Source of the DNA: Terriglobia bacterium
Lineage (GTDB): Bacteria; Acidobacteriota; Thermoanaerobaculia; Thermoanaerobaculales; Thermoanaerobaculaceae
Direction of reading: 5' to 3'
Assembly: GCA_020073245.1 (NCBI GenBank)
Contig: JAIQFQ010000006.1
Coordinates: 124,001 to 188,000 of the forward strand
DNA: 64,000 nucleotides
This document shows, piece by piece, positions 23,801 through 33,954 of the stretch. The notes below the pieces were generated by a model. It saw only the letters and a program-made list of their open reading frames with translations. It made no database searches and was not told where the DNA came from. Each line of letters opens with the position of its first letter. The first letter of the stretch is position 1. The translations under genes were made by a program, and so were the position numbers.

Positions 23801-24517
23801 GCCGGGATAGCCTTTGCGCTGGAACGGATCGAGCCGCTCTACTTGAGACTTGCCCTCGAGCCATACAGACAGCAGAGGATACTCGTCGAGCTCAACGGTC
23901 ACGTGGTCCTTCCGGCGATGCTCCTCCGCGGTCCCGAGACGGTCGTCGTGGAGCTGCCGGTCGAACGGCTGCGCGCGGAGAATCGCATCCTCCTACGGCT
24001 GCCCGATGCCCGCTCACCGAAGAGCCTCGGGGACAGCGGTGACTCTCGAGTCCTCGGGGTCAAGGCCCGATGGATGCAGCTCGGACGTCAGAGGTTCACG
24101 ATGCCTCCTCTCGGTCAGCGACTGGCGATGGACGGGCAGGAGGTCGAGGGCTTGCTCGGACGGGGTTGGGGCCAGGGCGAACCCGCACTCGGGCTGCGCT
24201 CGACCCGAGGACATTCCGCGTCCATCAGGTTCGGTCTCGATGAGATCCGCCCTCTCGTGCTGACCGTCGAGGGCGAGACCGTCGGTCGCCAGCGTTTGGC
24301 CGTGGAGTTGAACGGGGTCCGTCTCTGGGCGGGGACGGGCGACGGTGCGCGGTTCACGGGCAGCCTCGCCCTGCCTACCAAGGCGTTGCGTTCCGACAAC
24401 GAGCTGGTCTTCCTGCTCCCCGATGCGCACTCGCCGAAGAGCGTGGGGCTAAGCATGGACGACCGTGTCCTCGCCCTCGACCTCCGCTGGATCCAGTTCA
24501 AGCCTGGATCCCGTTGA
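20897..24517 (+). CDS. Very large polytopic membrane protein with two tandem C-terminal beta domains
   Basis: About 1,206 residues. An N-terminal helix is followed by a ~150-residue extracytoplasmic domain, then about ten membrane helices in a GT-C/YfhO-like core with GGGDLDQWLHQSYYFAHNL in a long loop and FPYGGCNVF. A soluble segment (about 740-935) leads to two tandem ~115-residue repeats (about 940-1070 and 1072-1206). Both repeats contain GW near the start, a VELNG strand, and LPDAxSPKSxG followed by a final RWxQ strand. They probably bind carbohydrate or contact a partner. The start is uncertain: GTG 20897 lies 7 nt after a TACACA box; GTG 20879 and GTG 20912 are alternatives. The function is presumably glycan or lipid-linked sugar handling, not shown directly. 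Confidence 0.75.
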   Translation: MPRGDVIVRTRSHRVATGLVVALLMLISAAVAVRQVDDGFQARYTALDLQRPERFVANRSAVGSSGIGLLQWRGAEPLVIRDVSIRQGDLLKAKVFAECDRGELVLRVGSGATLRAPAKAQWRQVELTLVGDGTEIRWEKATPQPCPVHFSRMTIAGFHGEATGLLDAHLVTARADTTTVNRDPRLTGSVAPLLVFGLVWVWEALVVGASRRRSRRIAVLAAGVPVLLLVAFEVAGAVSGLWLVMVSRTPLVLFSAVAVGVVAVSAGVRFGPRLRRLPRAIVGAVRGVAREPRSSGAEEDAAAAADGGAWRVPHRAALVFAAVVGVLLVLFAVAVVQDFRGPMLGGGDLDQWLHQSYYFAHNLSLRPWPWLDLDNDQLFFPYGGCNVFQSWVFEMDAWIAVHTRLFGLGPWLQTYFLFSILVTAVGAFLILVREHTAGRAALLAVALSFADYYAIAKFPVHANIACVHWAVLGILLDAVMVRRHCAGRRWSARLVALRALVLFLSLGLDLGYIAGVALTSFFVSAGFVAVHALVADRAAPGRIRARVSAARDELVASLRVRRTQVVLLAVAAAIAGTIYGSLVLEVRSAASRFDFQNVSMGSWWANPARMLIPVLPFFNPVRNEGLFQDSHEALFAASPGAFFVLAALLGILLAGRHRLATVPALLVLALFLTFHGHDRPWLRVLPWFAFARVSGRFSALYPALLVGVSLAVPDSLFRRRPGRVLALLGTALLAVEAATAYHVCFTKLKRYWTPDRQFLAMMATIREAPGAAVLDWPFCIGSGNGVGTGELGRFYGLQDGMSSLQVFHGKKIVGMTFGRLHPDQLRAYRLAGWPRLFLPDNRKYYAARHQRRDFLPWEWAFFEAFVQANDFTGIVLYTDILPPETVSGFHARFGSPIAAARGGPYGTIEFIPKRSEWRALVDPARGRRLRLEKRSVPWPPKQRLRLSDPQAEDYLRDGWDGDNTEGHKAGIAFALERIEPLYLRLALEPYRQQRILVELNGHVVLPAMLLRGPETVVVELPVERLRAENRILLRLPDARSPKSLGDSGDSRVLGVKARWMQLGRQRFTMPPLGQRLAMDGQEVEGLLGRGWGQGEPALGLRSTRGHSASIRFGLDEIRPLVLTVEGETVGRQRLAVELNGVRLWAGTGDGARFTGSLALPTKALRSDNELVFLLPDAHSPKSVGLSMDDRVLALDLRWIQFKPGSR

Positions 24518-24902
24518 TGATTGAGTGAGGCAGAATTCGGCAGCGGCGGCGAAGCCGGGCGACCAGGTCATGCCACGTAGTCAGGGGAGGCATCCCCCAG
24601 GCGCCGAGCAGCACAACGGTCTCGGCTCGAGGTCTGGATCCCGACCAGGCAGGCGCCTTGGGGGCTCGTCCCGCGTGTGGTCCCGGTCCGACCGGCCCCG
24701 GGGCCGCCCAAACGTCGTCCCTCAGGCCCGGCCACGTCAGAAGAAGGAGAAAGCACCTCCCTCCGCTGCTGAGGGCTGGAAACGCCGACACTTTCCGGGT
24801 CCAAGCGGCTCGAATCGCCGACCGGGGTTCCGGTCCGACCCGTGGCCGCCGGTGTGGTAACCGGGCGTATCATTGAAGCCAAGGGAAGGACGACGTGGCC
24901 CA
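24518..24902. other. Gene-free stretch with a long inverted repeat
   Basis: 385 nt between two plus-strand genes. It holds the inverted repeat at 24594-24664 and a TATCAT -10-like box near 24869 that probably serves the next gene. A short minus-strand frame across 24498-24791 has poor codon character and is not supported. Confidence 0.45.
24594..24664. repeat. Inverted repeat CCCCCAGGCGCC / GGCGCCTTGGGGG
   Basis: Arms at 24594-24605 and 24652-24664 are complementary apart from one inserted T, with a 46-nt loop. It follows the large membrane protein gene by about 75 nt and could end its transcript, though no T-run follows. Confidence 0.5.
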
Positions 24903-26438
24903 ATGACGTGGAAGCCTCGGGGGTGGGCGTTTCTCCCGCTCGCATTCGCGGTTGCGCTGTCAGCGCTCTTGATTGCGTGCTGGGGCGGCGTTGAGCGGCG
25001 AATCCTCGTGGTTGGTGTCAACCAGCGCCCCCTGACCCTCGACCCGCACCATCACAACGACTCCGTGACCTGGGCGGTGCTGTGCAACTTCTACGAGGGG
25101 CTGGTGTCGTTCTCCGCCGACATGAAGATCGAGCCGTCCCTCGCCGAGTCGTGGGAAAACGTCGACCCCACACACTGGCGATTTCACCTGCGCCACGACG
25201 TCCGCTTCCATCGGGGAGAGCTGTTTCGTGCCGCCGATGTCGTAGCGAGCTTCGAACGTGCCCGAACTGATCCGCATTCGGCGATCCGCCACCACCTGCT
25301 CGGCGTGACCCGCATGACCGCAATCGACGACCTGACCGTGATGGTGGAGACCGACGGTCCGAGCCCGACGCTGGTCAACCGGTTGGTCTTCCTGCCGGTC
25401 GTGCCATCGAGCGACGCAAAGCTCCCGGAGATCACGGAGCCGAACGGGACCGGGCCCTATCGTGTGGTGCGCCACGACAACCCGGATTGGCTGCTCGCGC
25501 GGGCCTGGCCCGGCTGGCGCGGTTTGCCGGACATCCGGGAGGTGAAATTCATCTTCGACATCGACAACCATCAGCTCTTCAGGCGATTCCTCGAAGGCGA
25601 GATCGACCTGATGCGCCAGCTTCCCGAGGACCAACTCGGTGAGCTGCGCGCCTTCCCTCACGTCCGCGCCGAGCCTCAGCCTCGGTTGGCGGTGCATATG
25701 TTCTCGATCTCGGTGCCCGAGGGCGATTCGACTGCAGCACGAGCGCTGGCCGATGTTCGGGTGCGGCGTGCCATCCTGCTCGGCTGCGACCGGCAGCGCT
25801 TGGTGGGGGAGGTGTATCGCGGCACCGCCGAGGTTGCGTCGCAGTGCGTGCATCCCGCGGTCTTCGGCTACGACCCAACAGTTGTGGTCGCGCCGTACGA
25901 CCCGAGGGAGGCGCGCGCGCTCCTGTCCCAGGCCGGATTTCCCAACGGCTTCGACGTGACGATCAACCACTCGCCGGCGCAGGCGGTCATGATCCCCGCG
26001 ATCATCGAAGATCTCGGCAAGATCGGCATCCGGGTCACGGCTCACGAAGTTCAGTGGGATCAATTGCAGGACCGGATGCGCGAGGGCAGGACCGAGATCG
26101 CTCCGTTCGGCTGGGCCTGCAGCACCGGCGATGCGGGCGACTTCCTGACCTCGTGCGTGCACTCGCTCTCGCCGGCGCTCGGGCTTGGACGCGACAACTA
26201 CGCGCACTTCCACGATGCCCGGGTGGACTCGCTCATCGAACAGGCCGAGCGAGAACTCGACGGCGGCAAGCGCCTGCTGCTGCTGCAAGCGGCGCAGCGC
26301 CGCACACTCGAGATGCTGCCGTACCTCCCGTTGCTCGAGCGCGTGTTGTTCCTCGGCGCCTCCGACCGCGTGGATGTCGTCCGGCGTCACGATCAATGGC
26401 AGTGGGTTGCTGCGTACCGGTGGCGGGCGTCGAAGTAG
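24903..26438 (+). CDS. ABC-type peptide/solute-binding lipoprotein (SBP family 5)
   Basis: 511 residues. A lipoprotein signal peptide ends in the lipobox LIAC with Cys26, so the mature protein is membrane-anchored in the periplasm. The mature part follows the oligopeptide-binding pattern: LVVGVNQRPLTLDPHHHNDSVTWAVLCNFYEGLVSF, SLAESWENVDPTHWRFHLRHDVRFHRGE, NGTGPYRV, and the YDPREARALLSQAGFPNGFDVT segment. It captures peptides or similar solutes for an ABC importer. No cognate permease or ATPase is adjacent, so it may serve a transporter encoded elsewhere. ATG 24903 is chosen because it opens the signal peptide. Confidence 0.9.
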   Translation: MTWKPRGWAFLPLAFAVALSALLIACWGGVERRILVVGVNQRPLTLDPHHHNDSVTWAVLCNFYEGLVSFSADMKIEPSLAESWENVDPTHWRFHLRHDVRFHRGELFRAADVVASFERARTDPHSAIRHHLLGVTRMTAIDDLTVMVETDGPSPTLVNRLVFLPVVPSSDAKLPEITEPNGTGPYRVVRHDNPDWLLARAWPGWRGLPDIREVKFIFDIDNHQLFRRFLEGEIDLMRQLPEDQLGELRAFPHVRAEPQPRLAVHMFSISVPEGDSTAARALADVRVRRAILLGCDRQRLVGEVYRGTAEVASQCVHPAVFGYDPTVVVAPYDPREARALLSQAGFPNGFDVTINHSPAQAVMIPAIIEDLGKIGIRVTAHEVQWDQLQDRMREGRTEIAPFGWACSTGDAGDFLTSCVHSLSPALGLGRDNYAHFHDARVDSLIEQAERELDGGKRLLLLQAAQRRTLEMLPYLPLLERVLFLGASDRVDVVRRHDQWQWVAAYRWRASK

Positions 26439-26568
26439 GCTCGATCGGAGCCCTCTACATCTGTGGTGTTCCCATCGCCTGAATCGGCGTCTGTGGGCCG
26501 GCGCAGTGCCCTGCGGCCCGGTCCTGCCGGTGGGTGGGATTCTTCGAGCGCACCGAGGCCCACGTCGT

Positions 26569-27507
26569 TCAGGGCTTCGCAAGCGCGCGGACAATGATGT
26601 TCGCAGCGAGCTTGCTCGTGATCGCGCCGATGTCATGCCTCGGGTTGACCTCGGTCACTTCGATCACCCGTGTACGAGGGTCGGAGGCCGCCACATCCGC
26701 GATCTCGCAGACCTCGCGCGCCGTGAGACCCATCGGGCCCGGGTCGCTCACACCGGGCGCCTCGGCTGCGTGCACCACGTCGAGGTCGAACCCCCAGAAG
26801 ATGGCATCGGCCTGAGCGCTACCGACGATCTCGTGGAGCCTCGCACCCACGCCGGAATCCCTCAACTCGCCAAGGTAGTGGATGTGCGCCCCCGTTCGTT
26901 GGACGTACTGCCTGTACGTCATGGAATTGGCGAACGAGTTGATCCCGACCTCGTGGAACAATCCGGGTCGAATCCGCCCTTCCTCGAGGAGCTGCCGGTA
27001 GGCCGTCCCGCTGTTCCGTGGGGTATCAGCCCGGACGTCCAGATGGCGGTCGATGTTGAAGACGAGCACGTTGGCGAACTCCGCGGCGAGTGCGGAGCAG
27101 TCCGGGTACGAGATGTCGTTCCCGCCACCGAGAACGACGACTCTCTTGCCGTCCCTGACGAACTGACGGACGACGTTGCACAGGGCGTCGTGAGTATCCT
27201 CTAGCCGTGCGCGGATCCTGACGTTCCCGGCGTCGAGCATCCGAAGGTCCTGGTGCGCCTCGCTCACGGCGTAGCGGTACAGGGCGCGCCGGATCTCCGA
27301 GGGTGCGCGCCGGGCTCCGGTCCGCCCCCCGTTCCGGCGTACGCCCTCGTCCTGGGGACATCCGACCACGACAACGTTGGCGTGAGGGTAGGTTTCCGGA
27401 TCCGAGAAGACGACGTCACCGAACCGGAGGTCGTTGGGGTCACGCCGGCTGTACAGGAGCTCCTTGCTCACCGGCGAAAGATGTTTCCAGATCTCCACGG
27501 TTCTCAC
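26569..27507 (-). CDS. Arginase/formimidoylglutamase-family ureohydrolase
   Basis: 312 residues. The dimetal site is mostly conserved: NIDRHLDVR supplies Asp-x-His-x-Asp and GFDLDVV supplies the last two Asp ligands. The first motif, normally GGxH, reads VLGGGNDISYP, so the His that binds metal A is Asn here. The family hydrolyses guanidino groups of arginine, agmatine, formiminoglutamate or guanidine-like compounds; RTGARRAPSEIR and the general layout are closest to the formimidoylglutamase (HutG) side, but no other hut gene is nearby. GTG 27507 has GGGGAG upstream; a TAGAAT box lies about 77 nt upstream. It converges with the solute-binding protein gene. Confidence 0.85.
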   Translation of the reverse strand: MRTVEIWKHLSPVSKELLYSRRDPNDLRFGDVVFSDPETYPHANVVVVGCPQDEGVRRNGGRTGARRAPSEIRRALYRYAVSEAHQDLRMLDAGNVRIRARLEDTHDALCNVVRQFVRDGKRVVVLGGGNDISYPDCSALAAEFANVLVFNIDRHLDVRADTPRNSGTAYRQLLEEGRIRPGLFHEVGINSFANSMTYRQYVQRTGAHIHYLGELRDSGVGARLHEIVGSAQADAIFWGFDLDVVHAAEAPGVSDPGPMGLTAREVCEIADVAASDPRTRVIEVTEVNPRHDIGAITSKLAANIIVRALAKP

Positions 27508-27775
27508 TCCCCAGCGAGTGCTCCTTCCTTGCTCCCGACGGCGTCCAAAGCCGGGCCGGCGCGTCCCGAGCGGCGGCAGAGAGATTCTAGCCTGGAGTGT
27601 TCATGAGCCCTCGGCTGAGAGCGTGGATCTGACCGGCCCAGCCGCCAAAAGAGAGGCGCCGTGCTGTCCAGCGGGGAGTGGATCACTGCGACACGATCTC
27701 GTAACCTCGGTCGCTGAGTGACCAGCCTCGTGGAGTACCCCGGCGCGACCGATCGCAGCCAGGAGGTGGGTTTCG

Positions 27776-27849
27776 TGGCTGGGGAGCAGGGATTCGAACC
27801 CCGATACCGCGGTCCAGAGCCGCGTGTCCTGCCGTTGGACGACTCCCCA
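27776..27849 (-). tRNA. tRNA-Gln (anticodon CUG)
   Basis: The minus strand from 27849 folds into a full cloverleaf: acceptor TGGGGAG with CTCCCCA, D-arm GTCCAACGGCAGGAC, anticodon arm CGCGG-CTCTGGA-CCGCG with CTG at the anticodon, T-arm with GTTCGAA, discriminator G and an encoded CCA. It is read by glutaminyl-tRNA synthetase, whose gene is about 4 kb away. Confidence 0.95.
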
Positions 27850-27866
27850 GTGGACCAGGGAGCGAC

Positions 27867-27894
27867 ATTCTAGCCCGGCTGCAGGTGGTGTCAA
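27867..27894 (-). promoter_or_regulatory. Promoter of tRNA-Gln
   Basis: Minus strand: consensus -35 TTGACA (27894-27889), 16-nt spacer, -10 TAGAAT (27872-27867), 17 nt upstream of the tRNA 5' end. Confidence 0.75.
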
Positions 27895-27923
27895 TTGCGG
27901 TCGCGCGGTGGCGTGGCCGTCTC

Positions 27924-28682
27924 CTAGTAGACCGAGGCGGATACGTCGAGCGCCAGGAGCCTGTCCCTGATGGCCTCGAGAAGCCGCGCGCCGACCGGGC
28001 CGATCCGGTCCGACGGGTAGCCTCGGGCCAGCGTGTAGAGCTGGACGGCGACCGGCCTGACCGATACGACGGCGTCGACCCAGGAGTGGATCTCCCACGC
28101 ATTGGCGTTGCCGTCCGGTCCCTCCGCGACGAGCGTCTGGATTGTGAGACCGTCGAGAGAGCGCAGACCGTCCAGCACCTCTGCCAGAGAGACGCCCTCG
28201 GGAGGCCGGTTGAACCGCCGGAACGTCTCCTCGGTGCCGGCGTCCAGCTTCATGATCCTTACGTCGAGGCGTGCCAGGGCCTCGCGCACGCGGGGGTCGT
28301 GCACCCGCGTGCTGTTCGAGAGCACCGCCGTGCGCGCCCCGGGCGCGAGGCGGTCACGCAGGGCGCTGACGCCGTCCACGATTTCGCCGAAGCGCGGGTG
28401 CAAGGTTGGCTCCCCGTTGCCGGAGAATGTGAGGTACGAGGGAGGCTCGTCGAGGCCGGCGAGAGCGGACTCGACCGCGGCGAACACTTCCTGGGGGGAA
28501 GGCAGGCCGGGCCCGTCCGGACCCGACGCCGAGTCGGGTGGGGTCCAACCGTACTGGCAGTAGAGGCAGTCGAACGTGCAGACCTTGGCCGCGCTCCCGA
28601 GCAGGTTGATCCCGAGCGACCGGCCGAGGCGCCGCGACCGCACCGGGCCGTAGGTGACTCCCTGTTTGAGGTCCAGGAGCAC
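27924..28682 (-). CDS. Radical SAM protein (COG0731-like)
   Basis: 252 residues. The 4Fe-4S motif CxxxCxxC is Cys35, Cys39 and Cys42 in KVCTFDCLYCQYG. TFSGNGEPTLHP matches the SAM-binding GGE-type segment, and VLSNSTRVHD and IMKLDAGTEETFRRFNRP follow as in this family. Proteins of this COG are usually annotated as tRNA-modifying (wybutosine-like) enzymes or as uncharacterised radical SAM enzymes; I cannot choose. GTG 28682 lies 1 nt after the MocR stop, so the two form an operon and the MocR protein may control both. Confidence 0.87.
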   Translation of the reverse strand: MLLDLKQGVTYGPVRSRRLGRSLGINLLGSAAKVCTFDCLYCQYGWTPPDSASGPDGPGLPSPQEVFAAVESALAGLDEPPSYLTFSGNGEPTLHPRFGEIVDGVSALRDRLAPGARTAVLSNSTRVHDPRVREALARLDVRIMKLDAGTEETFRRFNRPPEGVSLAEVLDGLRSLDGLTIQTLVAEGPDGNANAWEIHSWVDAVVSVRPVAVQLYTLARGYPSDRIGPVGARLLEAIRDRLLALDVSASVY

Positions 28683-28683
28683 G

Positions 28684-30162
28684 TCAGCCCTCCACGGCCT
28701 GCGCCAGCACCCGCCCGAGCCTCCGGCAGCCTTCCTCGATCTCCTCCGCGGTGAGGTTCGCGATCGAGAGCCGGAACGTGACCTCGCCCTGTTCGCTCAC
28801 GAAGAACGAGCTTCCTGGCACCAGGAGGACGCCGGCCCGGCCCAGGCGGTCGTCCAACTCGGCCTCGCGCATGGCGGTGTCTACCCACAGCATGAGCGTG
28901 TACCCGCCGACCGGTTGGGTCCAGCGCACGCCCGCTGCCGGGAGGTGCCGTCTAAGGCCCGTCAGCAGCGTGGCCATCCGCCTGCGGTAGGCGCGGTGGA
29001 CCCGGCGCAAGTGGTCCTCGTACGCCCCGCCGGCGCAGAACCGGTGGACCGCCGCCTGGGAGACCACGTTGGGGGAGAGGACAGTGAACCGGCTGATCGC
29101 GAGCAGGCGCTCGATGCACTCACGGTCGGCCGCCAGCCAGCCGATTCGGAGGCCGGGGAAGACGACCTTCGAGAACGTCCCTGCGTAGATCACGATCCCG
29201 CCCGTGTCCATCGACTTGAGGGGGAGTACGCACTTGCCGAAGTACTTCAGCTCCTCCTCAAAGCCGTCCTCCAGGATCGGCACGCGGCGCGCCTCGCACA
29301 GCGCCAGAAGTCGCTCGCGATGGGCGTGCGAGGTCGTGACCCCGGTCGGGTTCTGGAAGTTCGGCATCGTGTAGACCAACGCGGGACGATTGGAGGCGAG
29401 GGCGCGCTCGAGCACGTCGAGGTCCATCCCGTCGCTACGCATTGGCACCTCGCGCACCCTCACGTTGTGGAGGCGGAAGAGCGGGATCGCGAGCGCGTAG
29501 GTTGGCGCCTCCACGATCACCTCGGAGCCGGGGCCGGCCAGCAGGCGAAGCACGAGGTCGATCCCATGCTGGCTGCCGCTGGTGATCAGCACCTCGTCGG
29601 CGGACACGGTGACGCCGTGGACCCGAAGCCGCTGCGCGATCGTCTCGCGCAGGGGGCGGTAGCCGGCGGGATCGCCGTAGTCCAGGAGATCTCGCCCGTC
29701 GGCCAGCAGCGCCTGTCGGACGGCGCGCCGGAAGTCGTCCACCGGGCTGAGCATCCGGTCCGCGGCGAGCGTGGCGAAGTTGACCGCGCGGGCGGTGGGC
29801 CGCGTGCGTTGGGCCGTCAGTCGCTGCAGCTCCCCGTGGACCGCCCGGGCCGGCGGCGCGGAGTGCCGCTCCCAGTCGATCAGGCCGCTGCGCGGGGTCT
29901 CGTCCCCGCCCTGGGGCTTCATGCGCTGACGGACCGTGGAGTACGAGCCCGGTCGGCTCTCGAGGTAGCCGAGCGCCCACAGCTCCTGGTATGCGCGGAC
30001 CACCGTCGAACGGTTCACGCCCAGGGTGTCGGCCAGGTTCCGGCTGGCGGGGAGGCGAGATCCGGGTTGTAGCGTGCCGTCGTCGACGAGCCGCGCGACG
30101 CGTTGGTAGATCTGCCGGTAGACCGGCACCGCGCTCGTGCGGTCAAGCCCCATCAGCAGCAT
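28684..30162 (-). CDS. MocR-type regulator (GntR HTH fused to class I aminotransferase)
   Basis: 492 residues. The N-terminal GntR winged helix is VPVYRQIYQRVARLVDDGTLQPGSRLPASRNLADTLGVNRSTVVRAYQEL (about 10-70). A linker rich in Arg leads to an aminotransferase fold (about 130-490) with SGSQHGIDLVLRLL, EAPTYALA, PNFQNPTG and the PLP lysine in AGTFSKVVFPGLRIGW. MocR proteins sense PLP or an amino-compound and regulate vitamin B6 or amine metabolism. ATG 30162 has GGAGG 7 nt upstream. A direct-repeat operator candidate lies about 100 nt upstream, between it and gltX. Confidence 0.9.
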   Translation of the reverse strand: MLLMGLDRTSAVPVYRQIYQRVARLVDDGTLQPGSRLPASRNLADTLGVNRSTVVRAYQELWALGYLESRPGSYSTVRQRMKPQGGDETPRSGLIDWERHSAPPARAVHGELQRLTAQRTRPTARAVNFATLAADRMLSPVDDFRRAVRQALLADGRDLLDYGDPAGYRPLRETIAQRLRVHGVTVSADEVLITSGSQHGIDLVLRLLAGPGSEVIVEAPTYALAIPLFRLHNVRVREVPMRSDGMDLDVLERALASNRPALVYTMPNFQNPTGVTTSHAHRERLLALCEARRVPILEDGFEEELKYFGKCVLPLKSMDTGGIVIYAGTFSKVVFPGLRIGWLAADRECIERLLAISRFTVLSPNVVSQAAVHRFCAGGAYEDHLRRVHRAYRRRMATLLTGLRRHLPAAGVRWTQPVGGYTLMLWVDTAMREAELDDRLGRAGVLLVPGSSFFVSEQGEVTFRLSIANLTAEEIEEGCRRLGRVLAQAVEG

Positions 30163-30249
30163 GTCAGCCTCCGGCCGCGCTTCGCCGTGTTCGGCGGTCG
30201 CGGCTTGACGCAACGATGGGCCCATGATTGGATGACTTCAAGTGCCAAT

Positions 30250-30268
30250 TGTACCATCTGGTGTACCA
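30250..30268. promoter_or_regulatory. Direct-repeat operator candidate for the MocR regulator
   Basis: TGTACCA occurs twice (30250-30256 and 30262-30268), exactly 12 nt apart, in a short AT-rich patch between the divergent MocR and gltX genes. MocR regulators typically bind spaced direct repeats. The minus strand of the first copy also forms a TACAAT -10-like box. Confidence 0.5.
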
Positions 30269-30431
30269 ACCAATTCCCTTCGGTGAGCGCGCGCCCGTAG
30301 TCGCTCCGAGTGCGAAACCCGGTCCGGCGTCGTACCGGGCCGCCTGTTTCGGAGTTGCGGGCGGTCGGATGCGAGGCTGTTACACTCGTGCCAGTCGCGA
30401 CGGCGTCGCGGCTGACACGGAGAGATCGAGA

Positions 30432-31919
30432 ATGGCATTGAGGACGCGAATCGCCCCCAGCCCGACCGGTGATCCGCACGTGGGAACGGCCTACGTCGCG
30501 CTGTTCAACTACGCCTGGGCCAGGAAGAACGGCGGGCAGTTTGTCCTCCGCATCGAGGACACGGACCGCGAGCGTTCCAACGCCACCTCCGAGAGGATGA
30601 TCTTCGAGTCGCTGCACTGGCTCGGCCTCACCTGGGACGAGGGGCCGGACGTCGGTGGCGCGCACGGCCCGTATCGCCAGAGCGAGCGCTTCCCGATCTA
30701 CCGCGAGCACGCGGAGCAACTCGTCGAGCGCGGCGCCGCGTACCCCTGCTTCTGCACCAAGGAGCGCCTCGATGCGCTGCGTGAGGAGCAGCGCGCCAAG
30801 AAGCTGCCCCAGGCCACCGGCTACGACGGCCACTGCCGCACGATCCCGCGCGAGGAGGCCGCCGGGCGGCGGGCCGCACGCGAGGCGCACGTCATCCGGC
30901 TCGCCATGCCGCGCGAGGGCGAGACGGTCGTGGCCGACCTTCTGCGCGGCGAGATCCGCATCGACAACCGACTCGTGGACGACCAGATTCTGATCAAGAG
31001 CGACGGCTACCCGACGTACCACCTGGCCAACGTTGTGGACGACCACCTGATGGAGATCACGCACGTCATCCGCGCCGAAGAGTGGATCTCCTCCCTACCG
31101 AAGCACGCCATGCTCTACCGCTCGTTCGGCTGGGAGGAGCCGGTGTTCTGCCACCTGCCGCTGCTGCGCAACGCAGACAAGTCCAAGATCTCGAAGCGCA
31201 AGAACCCGGTCTCCCTGAACTACTACCGGCGCGCCGGCTACCTCCCCGAGGCGATCCTCAACTACCTCGCCCTGATGGGGTGGGCGATCTCGGCCGACCG
31301 CGAGGAGTTCTCGCTCGCGGAATTCGTCGCGAGCTTCGACCTCAAGAACGTCACGCTCGGCGGGCCGGTGTTCGACCTCGAGAAGCTCACCTGGATGAAC
31401 GGCAAGTACATCCGCAACCTGACCATCCCCGAGTTGCTCGCCCGGCTGCGCGCGGACGTGCTCTCTGACGAGTACTTGCTGAAGGTGCTCCCGCTCGCCC
31501 ACGAGCGGATCGACAAGCTGGAGGACTTCGCGGAATACGCGCGCTTCTTCTTCGTGGGTGAGGTGGCGTACGACGACGAAGCGCTTGGCAAGCTCGTGGC
31601 GAAGAAGAAGACGGCCGCGGAGACCGCCAAGGCGCTCGCCGAGATGCTCGAGGAGAGCCTCGACCCGCTGCTCGACTGGACCGCCGCCGCCCTCGAGGCC
31701 GCGATCCGGGCGTACTGTGACGCCAACGGGTGGAAGCCCGGCGACCTGTTCATGCCGGTGCGGATCGCCGTCACGGGCAAGGCCGCGACACCCCCGCTGT
31801 TTGAGACGATGGAGGTGCTCGGGCGCGAGGTGTGCCGCCGCCGCCTGCGCCGTGCCGTCGAGGTGCTGCGCGCGATGAAGGCGCAGACGCAGCCATCAGC
31901 GCGGCCGGAAGGGGTGTGA
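30432..31919 (+). CDS. gltX: Glutamyl-tRNA synthetase
   Basis: 495 residues, class Ic synthetase. The HIGH-type signature is [13 protein letters not shown] and the KMSKS-type loop is [22 protein letters not shown] and the C-terminal anticodon-binding helical bundle are present. It charges tRNA-Glu. ATG 30432 has GGAGAG upstream and TACACT at 30381-30386 as -10. It is followed 4 nt after its stop by glnS, so both synthetases are co-transcribed. Whether it is discriminating (Glu only) cannot be read by eye, but the presence of glnS makes mischarging of tRNA-Gln unnecessary. Confidence 0.95.
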   Translation: MALRTRIAPSPTGDPHVGTAYVALFNYAWARKNGGQFVLRIEDTDRERSNATSERMIFESLHWLGLTWDEGPDVGGAHGPYRQSERFPIYREHAEQLVERGAAYPCFCTKERLDALREEQRAKKLPQATGYDGHCRTIPREEAAGRRAAREAHVIRLAMPREGETVVADLLRGEIRIDNRLVDDQILIKSDGYPTYHLANVVDDHLMEITHVIRAEEWISSLPKHAMLYRSFGWEEPVFCHLPLLRNADKSKISKRKNPVSLNYYRRAGYLPEAILNYLALMGWAISADREEFSLAEFVASFDLKNVTLGGPVFDLEKLTWMNGKYIRNLTIPELLARLRADVLSDEYLLKVLPLAHERIDKLEDFAEYARFFFVGEVAYDDEALGKLVAKKKTAAETAKALAEMLEESLDPLLDWTAAALEAAIRAYCDANGWKPGDLFMPVRIAVTGKAATPPLFETMEVLGREVCRRRLRRAVEVLRAMKAQTQPSARPEGV

Positions 31920-31923
31920 GGGC

Positions 31924-33617
<1,694 letters not shown>

Positions 33618-33618
<1 letters not shown>

Positions 33619-33771
33619 GAGACCGGGCGCCGGGCACAGAGAGAAAGAGGCCCCAAGCGCATCGTTGCTCCCGGTCACGCGCGGGTTGAGCCGTTAGCTG
33701 GCGGGGATCAGGATGGTTTTTGGGGTCGCTTCTTTCTTGCGCCCTGTGCCCTACGCCTGGTGCCCTGAGGT
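33618..33771. repeat. Inverted heptad-repeat array G (GGGCxxC/GGGCACA family)
   Basis: Left arm about 33618-33648, read as GACCGGG, CGCCGGG, CACAGAG, AGAAAGA. Right arm 33737-33771: TTGCGCC, CTGTGCC, CTACGCC, TGGTGCC, CTGAGGT. The reverse complement of the right arm (GGCACCA, GGCGTAG, GGCACAG, GGCGCAA) matches the left-arm register. The array lies between glnS and tRNA-Ser, and its unit resembles that of array F 14 kb away. Confidence 0.78.
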
Positions 33772-33775
33772 TGGT

Positions 33776-33868
<93 letters not shown>

Positions 33869-33882
33869 GCAGTGGCCGCGAG

Positions 33883-33911
33883 AGTCTACCCCCGAGGGCG
33901 TTGGCTGGCAA
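33883..33911 (-). promoter_or_regulatory. Promoter of tRNA-Ser
   Basis: Minus strand: -35 TTGCCA (33911-33906), 17-nt spacer, -10 TAGACT (33888-33883), 14 nt before the tRNA 5' end. It overlaps the gap between the tRNA and the end of rng. Confidence 0.6.
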
Positions 33912-33954
33912 GCAACCGCTTGGCGACCAGGCCGCAGCGAATCGGCGCGCTGGC

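Noticed and set aside
24498..24791. Short minus-strand frame after the large membrane protein
   Set aside because: No Shine-Dalgarno or -10 box, no recognisable motif, and it crosses the inverted repeat at 24594-24664.
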